From Symsagittifera roscoffensis (taxonomy: Eukaryota > Xenacoelomorpha > Acoela > Convolutidae): a DNA stretch of 64,000 bases. The position numbers and the translations under genes were made by a program. Position 1 is the first letter of the stretch. Each line of letters opens with the position of its first letter. Below the pieces are notes generated by a model, which saw only the letters and a list, made by a program, of their open reading frames with translations, searched no databases and had not been told where the DNA came from. The stretch lies in assembly GCF_963678635.1 (NCBI RefSeq), contig NC_087062.1, positions 186,001 to 250,000 of the forward strand, in the 5' to 3' direction. Shown here piece after piece: positions 22,266 through 33,720 of the stretch.

Positions 22266-24083
22266 GATCAGTCAGCCAGCAGATTAGTCATACCGAAGTT
22301 CCCGGAAGGGGCCAGAACTGAAGAGCAAGGGCCCTCAAACTCAAAAGAGAAATCAGAAGGAGATGATGGGCAGTAAGGAAGCCGTCGATCGGAGGAACCT
22401 CTGCATCAGGATCCCGATCAAGCTGAGATGGAAGACGATAAGGCATTGATAGGAGGAGTATCCAGCCTAGATTTCAATTTCCTCAGTGATTCCTAAAACG
22501 GCGCGGATGCGTTGGAAACGACTGATCCAGCAAACGAAGGTACTTCGACACTGGAACCTCCGTCGGCCTTTATGGCAATGAACCGAAATGATCTGGAAAC
22601 AATAGCGATATCGAAACGTTCGATAAGTCTGTTGCCACGAAAAGAGGTAGTCAGGACTGATCTTCAGCCGTTCAAACCAGAAACACAGCCGTTGGCGAAA
22701 ATTTGGTGCGTTAAGATGGAAGAAGACACACACCAGCCCGTCCACTTGATTAGTCAGATGAGGGTCATGAAGACGTACTTGATGGCGAGATACAGACTCT
22801 CGGACCTACTAAGAGCGCAGAGAAATGACTGCATGACAAGCAACCTGAAACGGTTGATAGAAAATGGTGCTCCGAACAAAGGTGACCTGGAGGAAGACAG
22901 TTACCGTATTCTGAGACAGTATTTTATGCAGAAAAAGGGAAGGTTATATTTGAACAAGGACGGGATTGTGGCTTGCAGGAGAGGAGATGAAGACAAAGTC
23001 ATTTACAAGTAAAACGCGATAGTGTTGCCGCAACTCTATCAGACAGAACTCTTATTCAGATCGCATGATCAGATGGGCCATCAGGGGATCGACAAAGTAT
23101 ATCAGAGGATCCTGAACCGCTTTGAGTGGCCTGGAATGAAAAAGGCATGTGAGCAGTGGGTAACAGCGTGTCTGTCATGCCAACAGGTCAAGGATCCAAG
23201 GAAATTGCAATATTTCCTTTACAATCGATCGAGTCGTCTGAATTCAACGAGGTGGTGCAGATTGATTACCAAAAGATATGCATGGCAGACAGTGGTTATA
23301 ATCAAGTCTTGGTCATGATAGATCAGTTCATGAAGTATGCAGAGGCCTTGTCTCGCATAACTGCCTCAGCGGAAGAAACGTGCGATCACCTGATCAATAC
23401 GTGGAAAGCGAGACATGGTTGTCCGATGATTTTCAAACGGATAATGGAACAACTTTCGTAGGAGAACTCACGAAAGAGCTTAAGAGACGCTCACAGGTTG
23501 CTCAAGCTCACTCAACGACATACTATCCCCGGACGAAAGGCTTAGTGGAAAGGCAGAATCGAACGTTGGTGTCGATGCTGAGGGTAGATTGTTCCAGGTA
23601 CATGACCGATTGGGACAGATACCTTCCACAGGTGATGGGAGCTTTTAGTAACACGCAACACTCCCCCACCGGAGTTAGTCCACACATGATGCTAACCGAA
23701 CACGAGAAGTCTTTGCCCTTGACCTTTTCTACCCAGAGTACGAGGGAAAAAAAACGTCTGCACAGGTCTACGTAAGGGATGTGATTAGACGTCAGCAAGA
23801 AATGAAAGACTTGTGTAGACGAAATACTCAGCAAGCACAGGCAAGGCAGAGGAAAAGATTCGACATGAAAGCAGCTGGTGCAAAAGCTTACTCGGTAGGA
23901 GACTACTTATGGGTATTTCAGAACGCTATACCACCGAAAGGAACGAAAAAGCTCCTTAAAAATTGGAGAAAACCCTTCGTGAATACGGAAGTGCACCAGG
24001 AAGGACGCTTTTATATACTGTGTACTGGCCGCGCCACTCATTACGAGAACATTAAGCCACATAACCCATCGACAGAGGACTGA
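22266..24083 (+). pseudogene. pol: pol fragment: integrase, unit 3, joined behind ORF2
   Basis: The join between the ORF2 end and the short stretch before integrase is the same as at unit 2 (GGAACCTCTGCATCAGGATC at about 22394), so units 2 and 3 share one founding rearrangement. The zinc finger is intact (RSHDQMGHQGIDKV, VTACLSCQQ). The core shows QIDYQK, FQTDNGTTF and GLVERQNRTL, split by a TAA at about 23010 and frame changes at about 23210 and 23440. The C-terminal domain (KAYSVGDYLWVFQN, ATHYENIKPHN) is present from 23781. The copy is defective. Confidence 0.85.
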
Positions 24084-25743
24084 TGTATACCTGCAGACAT
24101 GGAAGAAGAGGATTATCTGATGGTGGACCCTGCTTGTGAAGTCAACGAGAAAGGCACCAGAGTAAAGAACGATGGAAATGATGTCGTAGAGGAAGGAACA
24201 AGTCCACCACTGGACCTGGATCCAAACGAGGTGATTGAAGCGGTGGAGAAACCTTACCCTACGCAGAAGAGGACTGGCAAGAACCCGAACAAATGGAGGT
24301 CCCCAGGAATTTGGAACCAGATCTTCCGTTCACGATACAGACTCGACAGAAAGACAGGACAAGATCCAAGAGGAAATATAATCCTTACGGCGGCGACTTT
24401 GAAGTGGACAGGATAGATCTAAAGAAAATAGTGGAAGAAGTGGTGGATCTAGAAGGAACAACCGTGTCGCAAGACATCGACATAGTTGATGACCATGATG
24501 AGGAATGGATCGAGGACCGGTCGAAACCTGAGGCAGAATTCGATGACGAGCTACAGCAATCCAACGAACAAGATTTGACGAATCTGCGTGTCTTGGAGTG
24601 GCTGAACGAAATGACGTCAGACCCCAAGGAGACCAGTGTAACGATTCAAGATATAGATCGTGAAAGCATGAAATAATTAAAAACTGAACGAGAGGATCCT
24701 TCCTGGGCTGCCCAGGAAGGGCGACTACTCCTTCCGGCTTCCAACCTCGACTTGACATCCGGTATGCGATCGACGGGGACGTCGATGGATATTTTTGTCC
24801 GGTTAGTTTTGTGAGAATTACCCATACTGAAAATTCATGTCTAAAAAAAATGAGAATAGCAAGAGAGACACCAGGAAGGACGCTTTTATATACTGTGTAC
24901 TGGCCGAGCCACTCATTACGAGAACATTAAGCCACATAACCCATCGACAGAGGACTGATGTATACCTGCAGACATGGAAGAAGAGGATTATCTGATGGTG
25001 GACCCTGCTTGTGAAGTCAACGAGAAAGGCACCAGAGTAAAGAACGATGGAAATGATGTCGTAGAGGAAGGAACAAGTCCACCACTGGACCTGGATCCAA
25101 ACGAGGTGATTGAAGCGGTGGAGAAACCTTACCCTACGCAGAAGAGGACTGGCAAGACCCCGAACAAATGGAGGTCCCCAAGAATTTGGAACCAGATCTT
25201 CCGTTCACGATACAGACTCGACAGAAAGACAGGACAAGATCCAAGAGGAAATATAATCCTTACGGCGGCGACTTTGAAGTGGACAGAATAGATCTAAAGA
25301 AGATAGTGGAAGAAGTGGTGGATCTAGAAGGAACAACCGTGTCGCAAGACATCGACATAGTTGATGACCATGATGAGGAATGGATTGAGGACCGGTCGAA
25401 ACCTGAGGCAGAATTCGATGACGAGCTACAGCAATCCAACGAACAAGATTTGACGAATCTGCGTGTCTTGGAGTGGTTGAACGAAATGACGTCAGACCCC
25501 AAGGAGACCAGTGTAACGATTCAAGATATAGATCGTGAAAGCATGAAATAATTAAAAACCGAACGAGAGGATCCTTCCTGGGCTGTCCAGGAAGGGCGAC
25601 TACTCCTTCCGGATTCCAACCTCGACTTGATATCCGGTATGCGATCGACGGGGACTTCGATGGATCTTTTTGTCCGGTGAGTTTTGTGAGACTTACCCAT
25701 ACTGAAAATTCATTTATAAAAAAAAATTGAGCATAGCAAGAGA
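23996..25743 (+). repeat. Tandem duplication of 875 bp across the pol tail, unit 3
   Basis: Bases 23996-24868 recur at 24871-25743 (offset 875). The join lies within AGAGAGACACCAGGAAGG, where the end of the tail meets the end of integrase through a short CACC match. Copies differ at a handful of positions (for example AGGAATTTGG against AGAATTTGG near 24305 and 25180), so they are young but distinct. Confidence 0.9.
24084..25690 (+). pseudogene. pol: pol fragment: acidic tail, unit 3 (two copies)
   Basis: Both copies read MVDPACEVNEKGTRVKNDGN, then shift frame near GAGAAACC (about 24250 and 25125; a deletion within ADDET), and continue as MEVPKNLEPDLPFTIQTRQK and VDRIDLKKIVEEVVDLEG to TIQDIDRESMK and a TAA (24674 and 25549). 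Both keep the downstream EDPSW and STGTSMDIF stretch. The composition is acidic and probably disordered, as in unit 2. Confidence 0.6.
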
Positions 25744-26291
25744 GACAGGAGATTTAGAAGCAGAAACATGCGAAGTTCCAAAGAAACCGGACATATGGAG
25801 GGTAGTGGAATCATATTTTAACTTACCAAATAAACATTCAACTAGCATAATACTAACAGATAGCGATTTCACACTTACAAACAGAACCTGTGCGATAGCA
25901 ATCACAACAGACATGAGTTTTAGGTTAGCGTTAGCAGCAGACTTTAAGAGAGAATATAAGAACATAGAATTCTTTTGGAAGCAAAGACCAGGAATAGGGG
26001 GCGTAGCACCCTTGCCTCCGGCGGCGTCACAGTTACCGTGAAATTACTATGCTTCTTGGTGACGAGGGCGACGGAGAAGCGGCACGTAGGATCGGAAAAC
26101 CTAGTCTTGGCCTTGACGAGATTGAGGGACTTCCTTGTGGAAAGAGAAGTGAAGGCTTTTCGCTTCCAGTGTACGATCCGAAGAGAGGACAACTGCATCC
26201 ATGGGAACTGTACGCGCTGATACACGTAATCTTCTCTGATACTAATGTACAAGTATACTTGAATAAAAAATTTTACTTAAATATAGGCTGA
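25691..26291 (+). pseudogene. Macro-domain-like segment, unit 3
   Basis: Almost identical to unit 2. Open from 25727 to 26041 (TCAIAITTDMSFRLALAADF, IEFFWKQRPGIGGVAPLPP), then LLCFLVTRATEKRHVG in the next frame, then LPVYDPKRGQLHPWELYA and FSDTNVQVYL to TGA. It shares both 1-nt lesions with unit 2, so the frame damage predates the tandem amplification or was homogenised. A single plus-one correction in each place would connect all three open pieces, which supports one ancestral domain. Confidence 0.5.
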
Positions 26292-26561
26292 GTTCAGGTG
26301 TTATGCAAGAGGGTAGCAGACCAAAATTTGTGTTGTGTGTGATATGTGTGTTATGTTCTGTTATGAGTTATGTTATTAAGACCCTGGGTAAGAAGGAGTT
26401 AGTGATCATGAACAACTGAATGACGATCTCAGGAGTAGATCCAAAGTTTGGACTGTCCAACCTTAGGTCGAATTCCAAAAATTTTAGAGACTGATTGATT
26501 TTAATAAAGTTTAGGATCAAAATCTTTTTACCTGACTGTTTTAAATAAATTTTAACCAGAA
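26292..26561 (+). other. ORF2 leader, unit 3, cut by deletion
   Basis: It copies 18192-18461 of unit 2 and then jumps at about 26560 from AAATTTTAACCAGAA to a short duplicated GTGACGAATTATAGGC in the middle of ORF2. The splice-acceptor-like tract, the ORF2 start, the coiled coil and the whole SGNH-like domain are therefore missing from unit 3. Confidence 0.7.
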
Positions 26562-28990
26562 CGGTGACGAATTATAGGCCGTGACGAATTATAGGCGGCA
26601 GAGCTCTAATGAGCCAGGTCAAAGAACAGACGAACAAGATCGATTGGGGGAAGCGCCCACGAGGAGAACCATCAACCCTAGACAAAGATTGGGCCTGTCG
26701 ACCCGACAGCGGAGACGACCAGCACCTCCAGATCGGATACGAGATCGGAGACGACGAGTACCAGTCGAGGGAACGACGCCCAGATAGGAGCTCTTTGATG
26801 TGGTCGAGGCCCATACCTTCTCCCTGGCACAGATACAAGGATGATCTGATGAAATTGAATCTTCAGACAGTGAGCTTCGCAGCAGAGGCCTTGCGGATGC
26901 TGAACGGAGCGAGGTTATCTGTCAGCTGACTGTACTCGATAACAGGAAAGGACTGGTTAAAAGCTGCTGGCATAAACTTCAGCTCTACAACTGCCATGTG
27001 GTTTGCCGATCAAGAGGGATTGCTCCCGAACAATACAATGGTTCCAGTGAATGCAAGACCGTTACAAGACGTGAGACTGAATCACGATGAAGGGAATCGA
27101 GAAGAAAGACCTGGAAGATTCCTGACGACGAGGGCACCAATTGGACAACATGTAAAGATGTTCAGGCAGGTGAAAGTACCCCCAGGCCATGTGAAAGAAA
27201 GAGCGTACCCGAAGCAAGTGAATCAAGAATGTGACGTTCAGAGATACGGTGGGTTGAAGGCGGTAAAGAAAGACATAACAATCTTTGCTGCATACGACAA
27301 GGCAGAAATGAGGAAGGCTAAGATTCTGATAGTCGCGAGCTCAGACTTCGTATATTCCTCCAAGTCTCTGTTTTGGCCCGATGTGATAATGCTGGCAGCG
27401 GTCGACATAGACCTAATGCAATCCGTGTCAATGGTAATTGGGGTACAAAGACAGACAGACATGCACCCGATCAAAATCGTGTTCGCTGGCATCAATGACC
27501 ATCTACACAGTAAGGGTTACCTGAGCAGAAACAGAGAACCTACGACGGCCGAAAGCGCTGTATGGCCAGCGATAAAAAATATCATCGACTCAATGGGTGA
27601 AGTAGTGGATACCCTGAAAGAGGGTGCCTTCACTAAGATAACACCGTAGGCCGTGTTCGCGCTGTCTCCGGGGTATGCACGTCTGCCGGATGGACTGATG
27701 TTCGTGTATGCGATTGTGGCTTTGCTCTCGGAAGTGAAAAATGATGTGATCATATCGACCCCAAACCGCGAGATAGAGATGGAGAATCTGAGACCACTCA
27801 GTGCTGAACTACCTGCGGTGTGGTCGGATATCTCGAATGTGATGAGAGGATTCAAGAACCATTCACTACACATGCTAGTATTGGACGAGGTGCTGGGGTT
27901 GGAACCGTCCAACTTCAGTCGGCAGCTCAAATTGAAGCCAGGAATAGATGACGACCATCGACTAATTGTAGCGATGTTGAACGAGTTATGGTTCCGAGGG
28001 ATGGACATAAAGGAGGAAGGAGAGCGAAGAAAGAATTCCAAGGAGACCAGAGCTCACTTCGAAGCGATGGTTTTGAGAACCAAACCAGAGGCTAACCGGT
28101 GGATACACCTAACCCCTCGAGTAGCGGTATTGGGTGCGGATACTTTCGAGCAGGGCCCAGTAATGATCAGGAAGATCCATGCCTCCTTAGTGAAGGAGGT
28201 GAACCTGGCCGAAAATGCTAAGGAAAAGTCACCCGAGTTCGTGAACAGAGTGTGCCAAGTTACACTGGAAACTTTCTGGACTCAGAAATTGAGGGTGGAA
28301 ATTGGTTTTGACCGGACTGACAGCGTACTAGAAGGGCCAGGGGCCGTATGGACCGCTTCCTTCCTGTCGAAGATTTACTCAACGCTTTCTCGATATTTGT
28401 TAAAGGAATTCCTCCGGGCAGTATTGGAAGTATCGATTGTTGAGCTAATAGCATTGTTCGTGTTATTTGGAGCAGAAAACTTTGTGAAAGGACCAGTGGT
28501 ACTGCTCACCGAGGGAGTTCAAAACTTGCGATTGGATGGACTTCTGACTTTGATCGCGATAACGCATGGAAACTTTGGAGGACTGGTGAACTTGACGCGC
28601 TACCAAGAGCAGATGAGAGAGAATGTGAGGAGATTCTACGTGAAGCGAGCCACGGACTCCTGGAATAAGATAAGAGATTTGAGACTTACTCTTATTCAGT
28701 ACCTCCTGCAGCAGAATTGCTTGGGAACGCGAGAGGATGGGACGATTGAGAGGGAGGAAGCCGTGCGACGACATGTTGGGGGCATGCCCCTGCTAACTGA
28801 TCTGAGCTTAGCTATGAGGGCCGATCCCTTAGCATTGATCAGAGGAGCCACGGAGTTTGTGACGGTCATATACCGACCAGCAGTCACGTTTCCGTTCCCT
28901 GTTGTTAAGGTGGAAGCATACAGTAGATCGGTGTTGCACCTGAACCTCATATCAGCAGTGGACGGAAGAGAGCACCGCAAGATCCTATCA
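26562..28990 (+). pseudogene. ORF2 middle and C-terminal part, unit 3, truncated at both ends
   Basis: Begins at the GTGACGAATTATAGGC duplication and reads RRQSSNEPGQRTDEQ, then the alpha/beta segment with KAKILIVASSDFVYSSKSLF and IVFAGINDHLHSKGYLSR (about 27473-27526), SPGYARLPDGLMFVYAI and VVRT-type helices. From 27653 to 28996 it is open for 447 codons, the best preserved ORF2 stretch in the window, including the hydrophobic VLEVSIVELIALFVLFGAEN and RREEAVRRH-type helices. At SAVDGREH (about 28975) homology to unit 2 stops and an unrelated frame begins. No catalytic residues can be assigned beyond the GINDH motif. Confidence 0.6.
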
Positions 28991-31900
28991 AGATGACACC
29001 GCAAGAAGATAAAGGAGAAGTGGTATATCTGTCAAGAACCAGGAAAGGAACGATGCGATCGAGATTGGTGATTGATAAGATCGATGAAATGAAGATGAAG
29101 CTGGGCAGCAATGTGATATTGAGGAAAACGGGAAAGACTAAGGTGGATTCTGAATTCTCGATAAAAGCTGTCAACTCGACGAAAAAAAACGAAGCTATGG
29201 ATTTGGGACAAGGTGATGATCGATTGCCTGGCACAGACAGAATATTGACTGATGATGCGATTCTCATGGCAGGGATAAAATCAACCAGTTATAAATCCAA
29301 AAGGAGTGACCGCACTCTGACTGGAGCAACATTGGAATTGGAAATAATCAGCCAATGTGGAGATAGTATCATGAAAGACTTTAAACCGCCTCCCATGAAC
29401 CACGGAAAGGGAAGTGTCGTAGGACAGCTAGTCCCAGTGGAATATAACCGACTGACAGTGTTGGAGACTGTATCAATAGATGAAGCCGCCGTTGGATACA
29501 TGGAGATATTGGAGCACAGAAACTCGGCCAGAGGACACTTGATGGCTCTAGAAGACGAAAGTGCCATGGAAGGTTATCTGGAGACGATGCTGCAAGGCAC
29601 CATCCTGAAGCAGAAGACATACGGGACTCTGGCGTCGTGTGAGATGCAGGCATAAACGATCGAGCATTTGGTGAGCCTTCCATGGAGAGCGGTAGTGTTA
29701 CGATACTTCGATGAAGAAATGAGGACAACGCCGAAGATACACGCTCTGGTAGCAGTACCTTACGTGAGAACGGAATTACAACTGAGGTTCGCCTGGTGCA
29801 TGATCGGACTGACTCGCGGGGAATATGATTCAGAGGAAAGGAAAATATGAAAAGGAAGAAAAGGTATTCCTGATGACGAGCATGAGAGATCTGATAACCC
29901 AAGAGGGAGCAGCAGTAGCGTGTGCGAAGCGGAGAGACGCTCTCTGTTGCATCCAGTTCAAGGTAGAACAAATTTCAATGCCAGCATTGAGCACTTTTGT
30001 GAAGATGCTGAGGGAAGGTGATGAACGAGCGAAAGCCTTACTCTTGCCAGCACTGCTGGATATGCATCAAAGCAAACCAATGAGAGTGAACATGAAAGAA
30101 CCCGTGGAGCTAGAACCCATGAGGAAAACAGATGAAATAAGGAGATTCTCAAACAAAGAGCTGAGGCTCACTAAGGAATCTATGGGAGCACTGCAGAAAT
30201 TCATTGAGTACTGTGGACCGATCAGGAAGAAGTCCTACAGCTACGTGTCCGGAATCATAGGGATAGTGTCCAATCCATTCCTAAATGAAGACATACGCGA
30301 TTGCTTCTTTGATTACGAGCAAACAGTGTTGCTAAGATTCTGGACGTCGAGAATTGCGACAAAAAGAAGCGCTGCTGATCAGCAGACCAGGCTGGGATTA
30401 GTCTTGGAGGAAAAGGTGGCCGCACCTTTAGTGCCAAAATCTGACAAACGAGTATAATTTGGATTGGGATTCTCAGACGAACTGCTGAGAACGAGCTTGA
30501 TGGTAGTGTGGGAACTGATGAAACCATCATGGTGTCCGAATCATAACGCCCATTCGATATTGCGTTCGACACAAGACGTGCAGAGGGAACTGAATTCAGA
30601 CTGTAACTTGCGTGAATTGAACATCATTTACAATTTGATGATAACACCCTCTAAGAGCAACGGGGAAGACAAAGTAGAGTTGCCTGGCTGGGGACCAGAG
30701 GACTGGGTTAAACCTGGTAGCTGTCTGGCAGAAGTCTGCGGACTGGAAGTACACGTTTGTTGAGGTCTAGATAGCGTGAAAACCCTGGAGAAACAACACA
30801 AACAGTTGACTATTTTGTTTTGGAGCTTTGTGATGAAAGCGAAAACGCTGATCGCAGATTCCCATGGAGGAACCGAGGTGAATCTAGTGACTGCACTAGG
30901 CTTCTATAGCTTGTTTGGTTCTTAAGAGTCGCTATTGACTTTAGAACAGAAACATGAGTTGGTCACGGCCATCAGTGTAGAAGTTTTCCCAGGAGTTTTG
31001 CAGACTGAGCAAAAGCACATAGGAAAATGGAGGGAAGCGATCGAAGCGGAAATAAACATCCAGCACAGTAAAACTTATCGCAGACCACCGGGAGCGCGAT
31101 ATTTGGTGGGATCAACATTAGCTCCAATGTGCAAGAGTAGATACCCAGTGCATTTCGTAGCTGTGGCTGCAAAAAGTACGAGAACTATCGTGGATCAAGC
31201 CTTCTCGGTGCCAAAACGCGTAAGACTAGAATGCGAGAATGTCAGAAAAATTATATTAGTTACTGTACAAAATGTTTTCAGCAGTTCCAGAGAGAACCAA
31301 GGAGGAGTTAGAGTCGATACTGGGAAAGAAGTTCATGTGGTACGCCAGCTGAAACTTCAGTGATTTTGAATGACAAAAACAGAAAGGATCAACCGTTGCG
31401 GAAAACAGTGCGGTAGATGAGAATGATGAAATCCACCGATGGAAGTGGAACCACTACTGGAAGCTTCGGGAAAGCGTTATTGGAGGAGCATCATGTCAAC
31501 ACATGATGATTTTCCCTGCCATTGCTTGCTGCAGACTTGATGGACCCCCCTCCCCCATCGTAGCAATCTGGTGTTGATATGGGACCGTGGAGAGCTGCTC
31601 TCCATAGGTTTACCAGACTCATCACGGCCCATAACAATCGTGATAGTGGGAGTTATGATGGCGATGCGATGGTTGGAAGCTCATGTGAGAGAGAACAAAA
31701 AACAGGAAGCGCCGACGAGAGAACAATTGCAGAAATTGGATTGTCTAAGAGATTTAGATCTTTTTGAGACAATGTGCAAGATACTGAACAATCAGATGGA
31801 AGTGAAAAATTATTGGGCAAGAAGACGACTGATCCCATGGTTTAGAGCAAACATGACTGCATGGTTGTATTAATATGCCAAGAAGCATATGTCGAAGCAC

Positions 31901-32140
31901 AGCAGAGTGTACAGTACGTATCAGCTGGACATTGGAGCAGGAGCTTTCAAGCGAGCTTTTGTAACTCATCGGAATGCAGCGACCAGCGCCGTAAGGAGAT
32001 TCTCCAGGACGAGTGAAGGTGATGGAAGGGAGAAAGAAGAGATGTTGAAGGAAGATTTGGAGAGAAACGTGACGTTGTGTCTCCGCAACAGCTCCTGCAG
32101 GAACAGAGAATCTAATGCTGATCCCCTACCTTATTGTTAA
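28991..32140 (+). pseudogene. Unrecognised degraded ORF of about 1050 codons (ORF-X)
   Basis: Frame one runs 28993-29655 and 29668-29850 (MTPQEDKGEVVYLSRTRKGT, KIDEMKMKLGSNVILRK, ILEHRNSARGHLMALEDESA). A single frameshift at about 29840 leads to a second frame that stays readable to 32140 in pieces 29825-30457, 30464-30763, 30935-31363, 31571-31873 and 31889-32140, separated by single stops and one worse patch at about 31364-31570. Later parts include IEYCGPIRKKSYSYVSGI, WARRRLIPWFRANMTAWLY and YQLDIGAGAFKRAFVTH. It is charged, helical and protein-like with G+C content like the gypsy units. It could be gag or another ORF of a related element, or a captured gene. I find no catalytic motif and name no family. 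Confidence 0.5.
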
Positions 32141-32500
32141 CAAAAGGTGGAAGAGCAGAAGTATTGAAGGACTGCTTCCAACATCGTCAGAAAAGCTACC
32201 GATATGTTGCAAGACACAGAAACTGAAAGTGGAGAGTCAATGTCGCAGGAGGAGGAGATGAAACATTGACAAATGGCCGGAAAACAAGATGCAAAAAGAA
32301 AGAACATTAGAAGAATTTAGAAGTCTTAGATTTTCTAACGACGAAAAAAGAAGAAACAAAGAAGTGACGAAAGAGAAGAAGTTAAAACTCAGAATTGTTT
32401 TGTATGTGATAAAAAAAACTCAAGTGAGAAACAAAGCAACCAACTTGTAATTGAAACTGGAAGAAAACGTTTAGATGAGTTTTGAACATTAAAGAATTTG
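32141..32500. other. A-rich non-coding stretch before the dispersed repeat
   Basis: Purine-rich sequence with no open frame. Composition changes sharply at 32501 where the repeat beginning TGTAACA starts. Confidence 0.5.
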
Positions 32501-33251
32501 TGTAACAGTCGCCCAAATACTACACAGCGACGGAGCATAGAAAAAGTACCTATTAACGACTGGCGAGCGTCAGTTACCTTCATTCTACTCGTTTTTCACC
32601 GTCTCGACCTAGCCAGTTGATTTTCTGGTCTGTTTGGGGCTAAGTAAAAAGCTACTATTTTTAGGCCATCAGTCAAACGACTTTTGATCAGCTTTCGTTT
32701 ACATGTGAAAACAACCACATAGCTGAGTCTCGGATCCTCAGACTACGTGATTGCTATTAAAAACACGGCTCGCACACCCTATTTTGTTATGTTTTTGTTG
32801 AAAGTTCTATAAAAAATCCATTGGAGATGGATTGAACCGTTCCTCTTTCTAGCTACTCATATTCTAAAATATCAGATAATACCGGTGTCAATTCAATTGT
32901 TTTTAGCATCAGAGTAGCTAAAAAGTTAGTTTACTACAGTCTTTCACCATATATCAGTCTCTGGAGGACCAAGCCTCCCCTTCCGTGTCTTCCTTGTAAT
33001 AACGTCGTTATTACTCTCTATTCGTGGCACGGGAGGGTTCTGTTCAATACGCCTTCCCCACTGAAGCCTCCTTTCCCACTATCATCTTCTGCTAAGGGTC
33101 TTATTGTGCGTGATCGTCACGATAAGAGGCTTCGATTTTCTGCCTTCACGACCGACTGTTTTCCACTATATTTGGTGCTGACTTTTTCACCTTTTTCAGT
33201 CAAAATGGCCGTTTTTTGTTTTTCTGAGAAATATTCGTTCGTCATTCGAAA
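32501..33251 (+). repeat. Arm of dispersed TGTAACA repeat, cut by gap
   Basis: Starts TGTAACAGTCGCCCAAATAC and is about 90% identical to 51450-52200, including a GGAGG...CCTCC-rich core (about 32962-33075) and a TAATAACGTCGTTATTA palindrome near 32997. A more diverged inverted copy lies at 53090-53841. It could be an LTR (TG start, TATA-like GTTCTATAAAAAAT at about 32803) or one arm of a foldback element. The other end is lost in the N gap. Confidence 0.8.
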
Positions 33252-33451
33252 NNNNNNNNNNNNNNNNNNNNNNNNNNNNNNNNNNNNNNNNNNNNNNNNN
33301 NNNNNNNNNNNNNNNNNNNNNNNNNNNNNNNNNNNNNNNNNNNNNNNNNNNNNNNNNNNNNNNNNNNNNNNNNNNNNNNNNNNNNNNNNNNNNNNNNNNN
33401 NNNNNNNNNNNNNNNNNNNNNNNNNNNNNNNNNNNNNNNNNNNNNNNNNNN
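33252..33451. other. Assembly gap (200 N)
   Basis: A run of exactly 200 N between the TGTAACA repeat and the minus-strand gypsy family. The round number suggests a gap of unknown true size. Confidence 1.
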
Positions 33452-33605
33452 AACGCGTTGAGGAGCGCGACCACAAACATTGCCAGTCCGGGTCTTCTCG
33501 TGTAAAGTCACAATCAATCAGCCGCTGATAGATCTCACCTAGAGTCGCTCCTAGACTCGCTGAGAGGAATTCCATTAATTCATTTGTATCACCCATTTCT
33601 ATCAT
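33452..33605 (-). pseudogene. Start of ORF2, minus-strand family, cut by gap
   Basis: ATG at 33605 gives MIEMGDTNELMEFLSASLGA and then LIDCDFTREDPDW. This aligns with the ORF2 start of the plus-strand family (MDNFNLDELMDLVVAYVG, ALEDPEVVMLL). A frame change after DPDW leads to MFVVALLNA, matching VVMLLTALIN. It lies 115 bp after the pol tail stop, so ORF2 is downstream of pol in both families. The rest is lost in the gap. Confidence 0.55.
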
Positions 33606-33720
33606 GTTGATTCTCGTGTCGTGAAGTTCCTTCTAGTTTGTTTGATTCAATAAACAAGATTGTTTAAATAGTGATTCGTTAGGTCAACACTATACCAAAA
33701 AATCGTCCAAAAGGTGATTT

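Noticed and set aside
33106-33605. Long open frames across the gap on both strands
   Set aside because: They exist only because the N run has no stop codons. The minus-strand part next to the gap is real ORF2 sequence; the rest is repeat arm.
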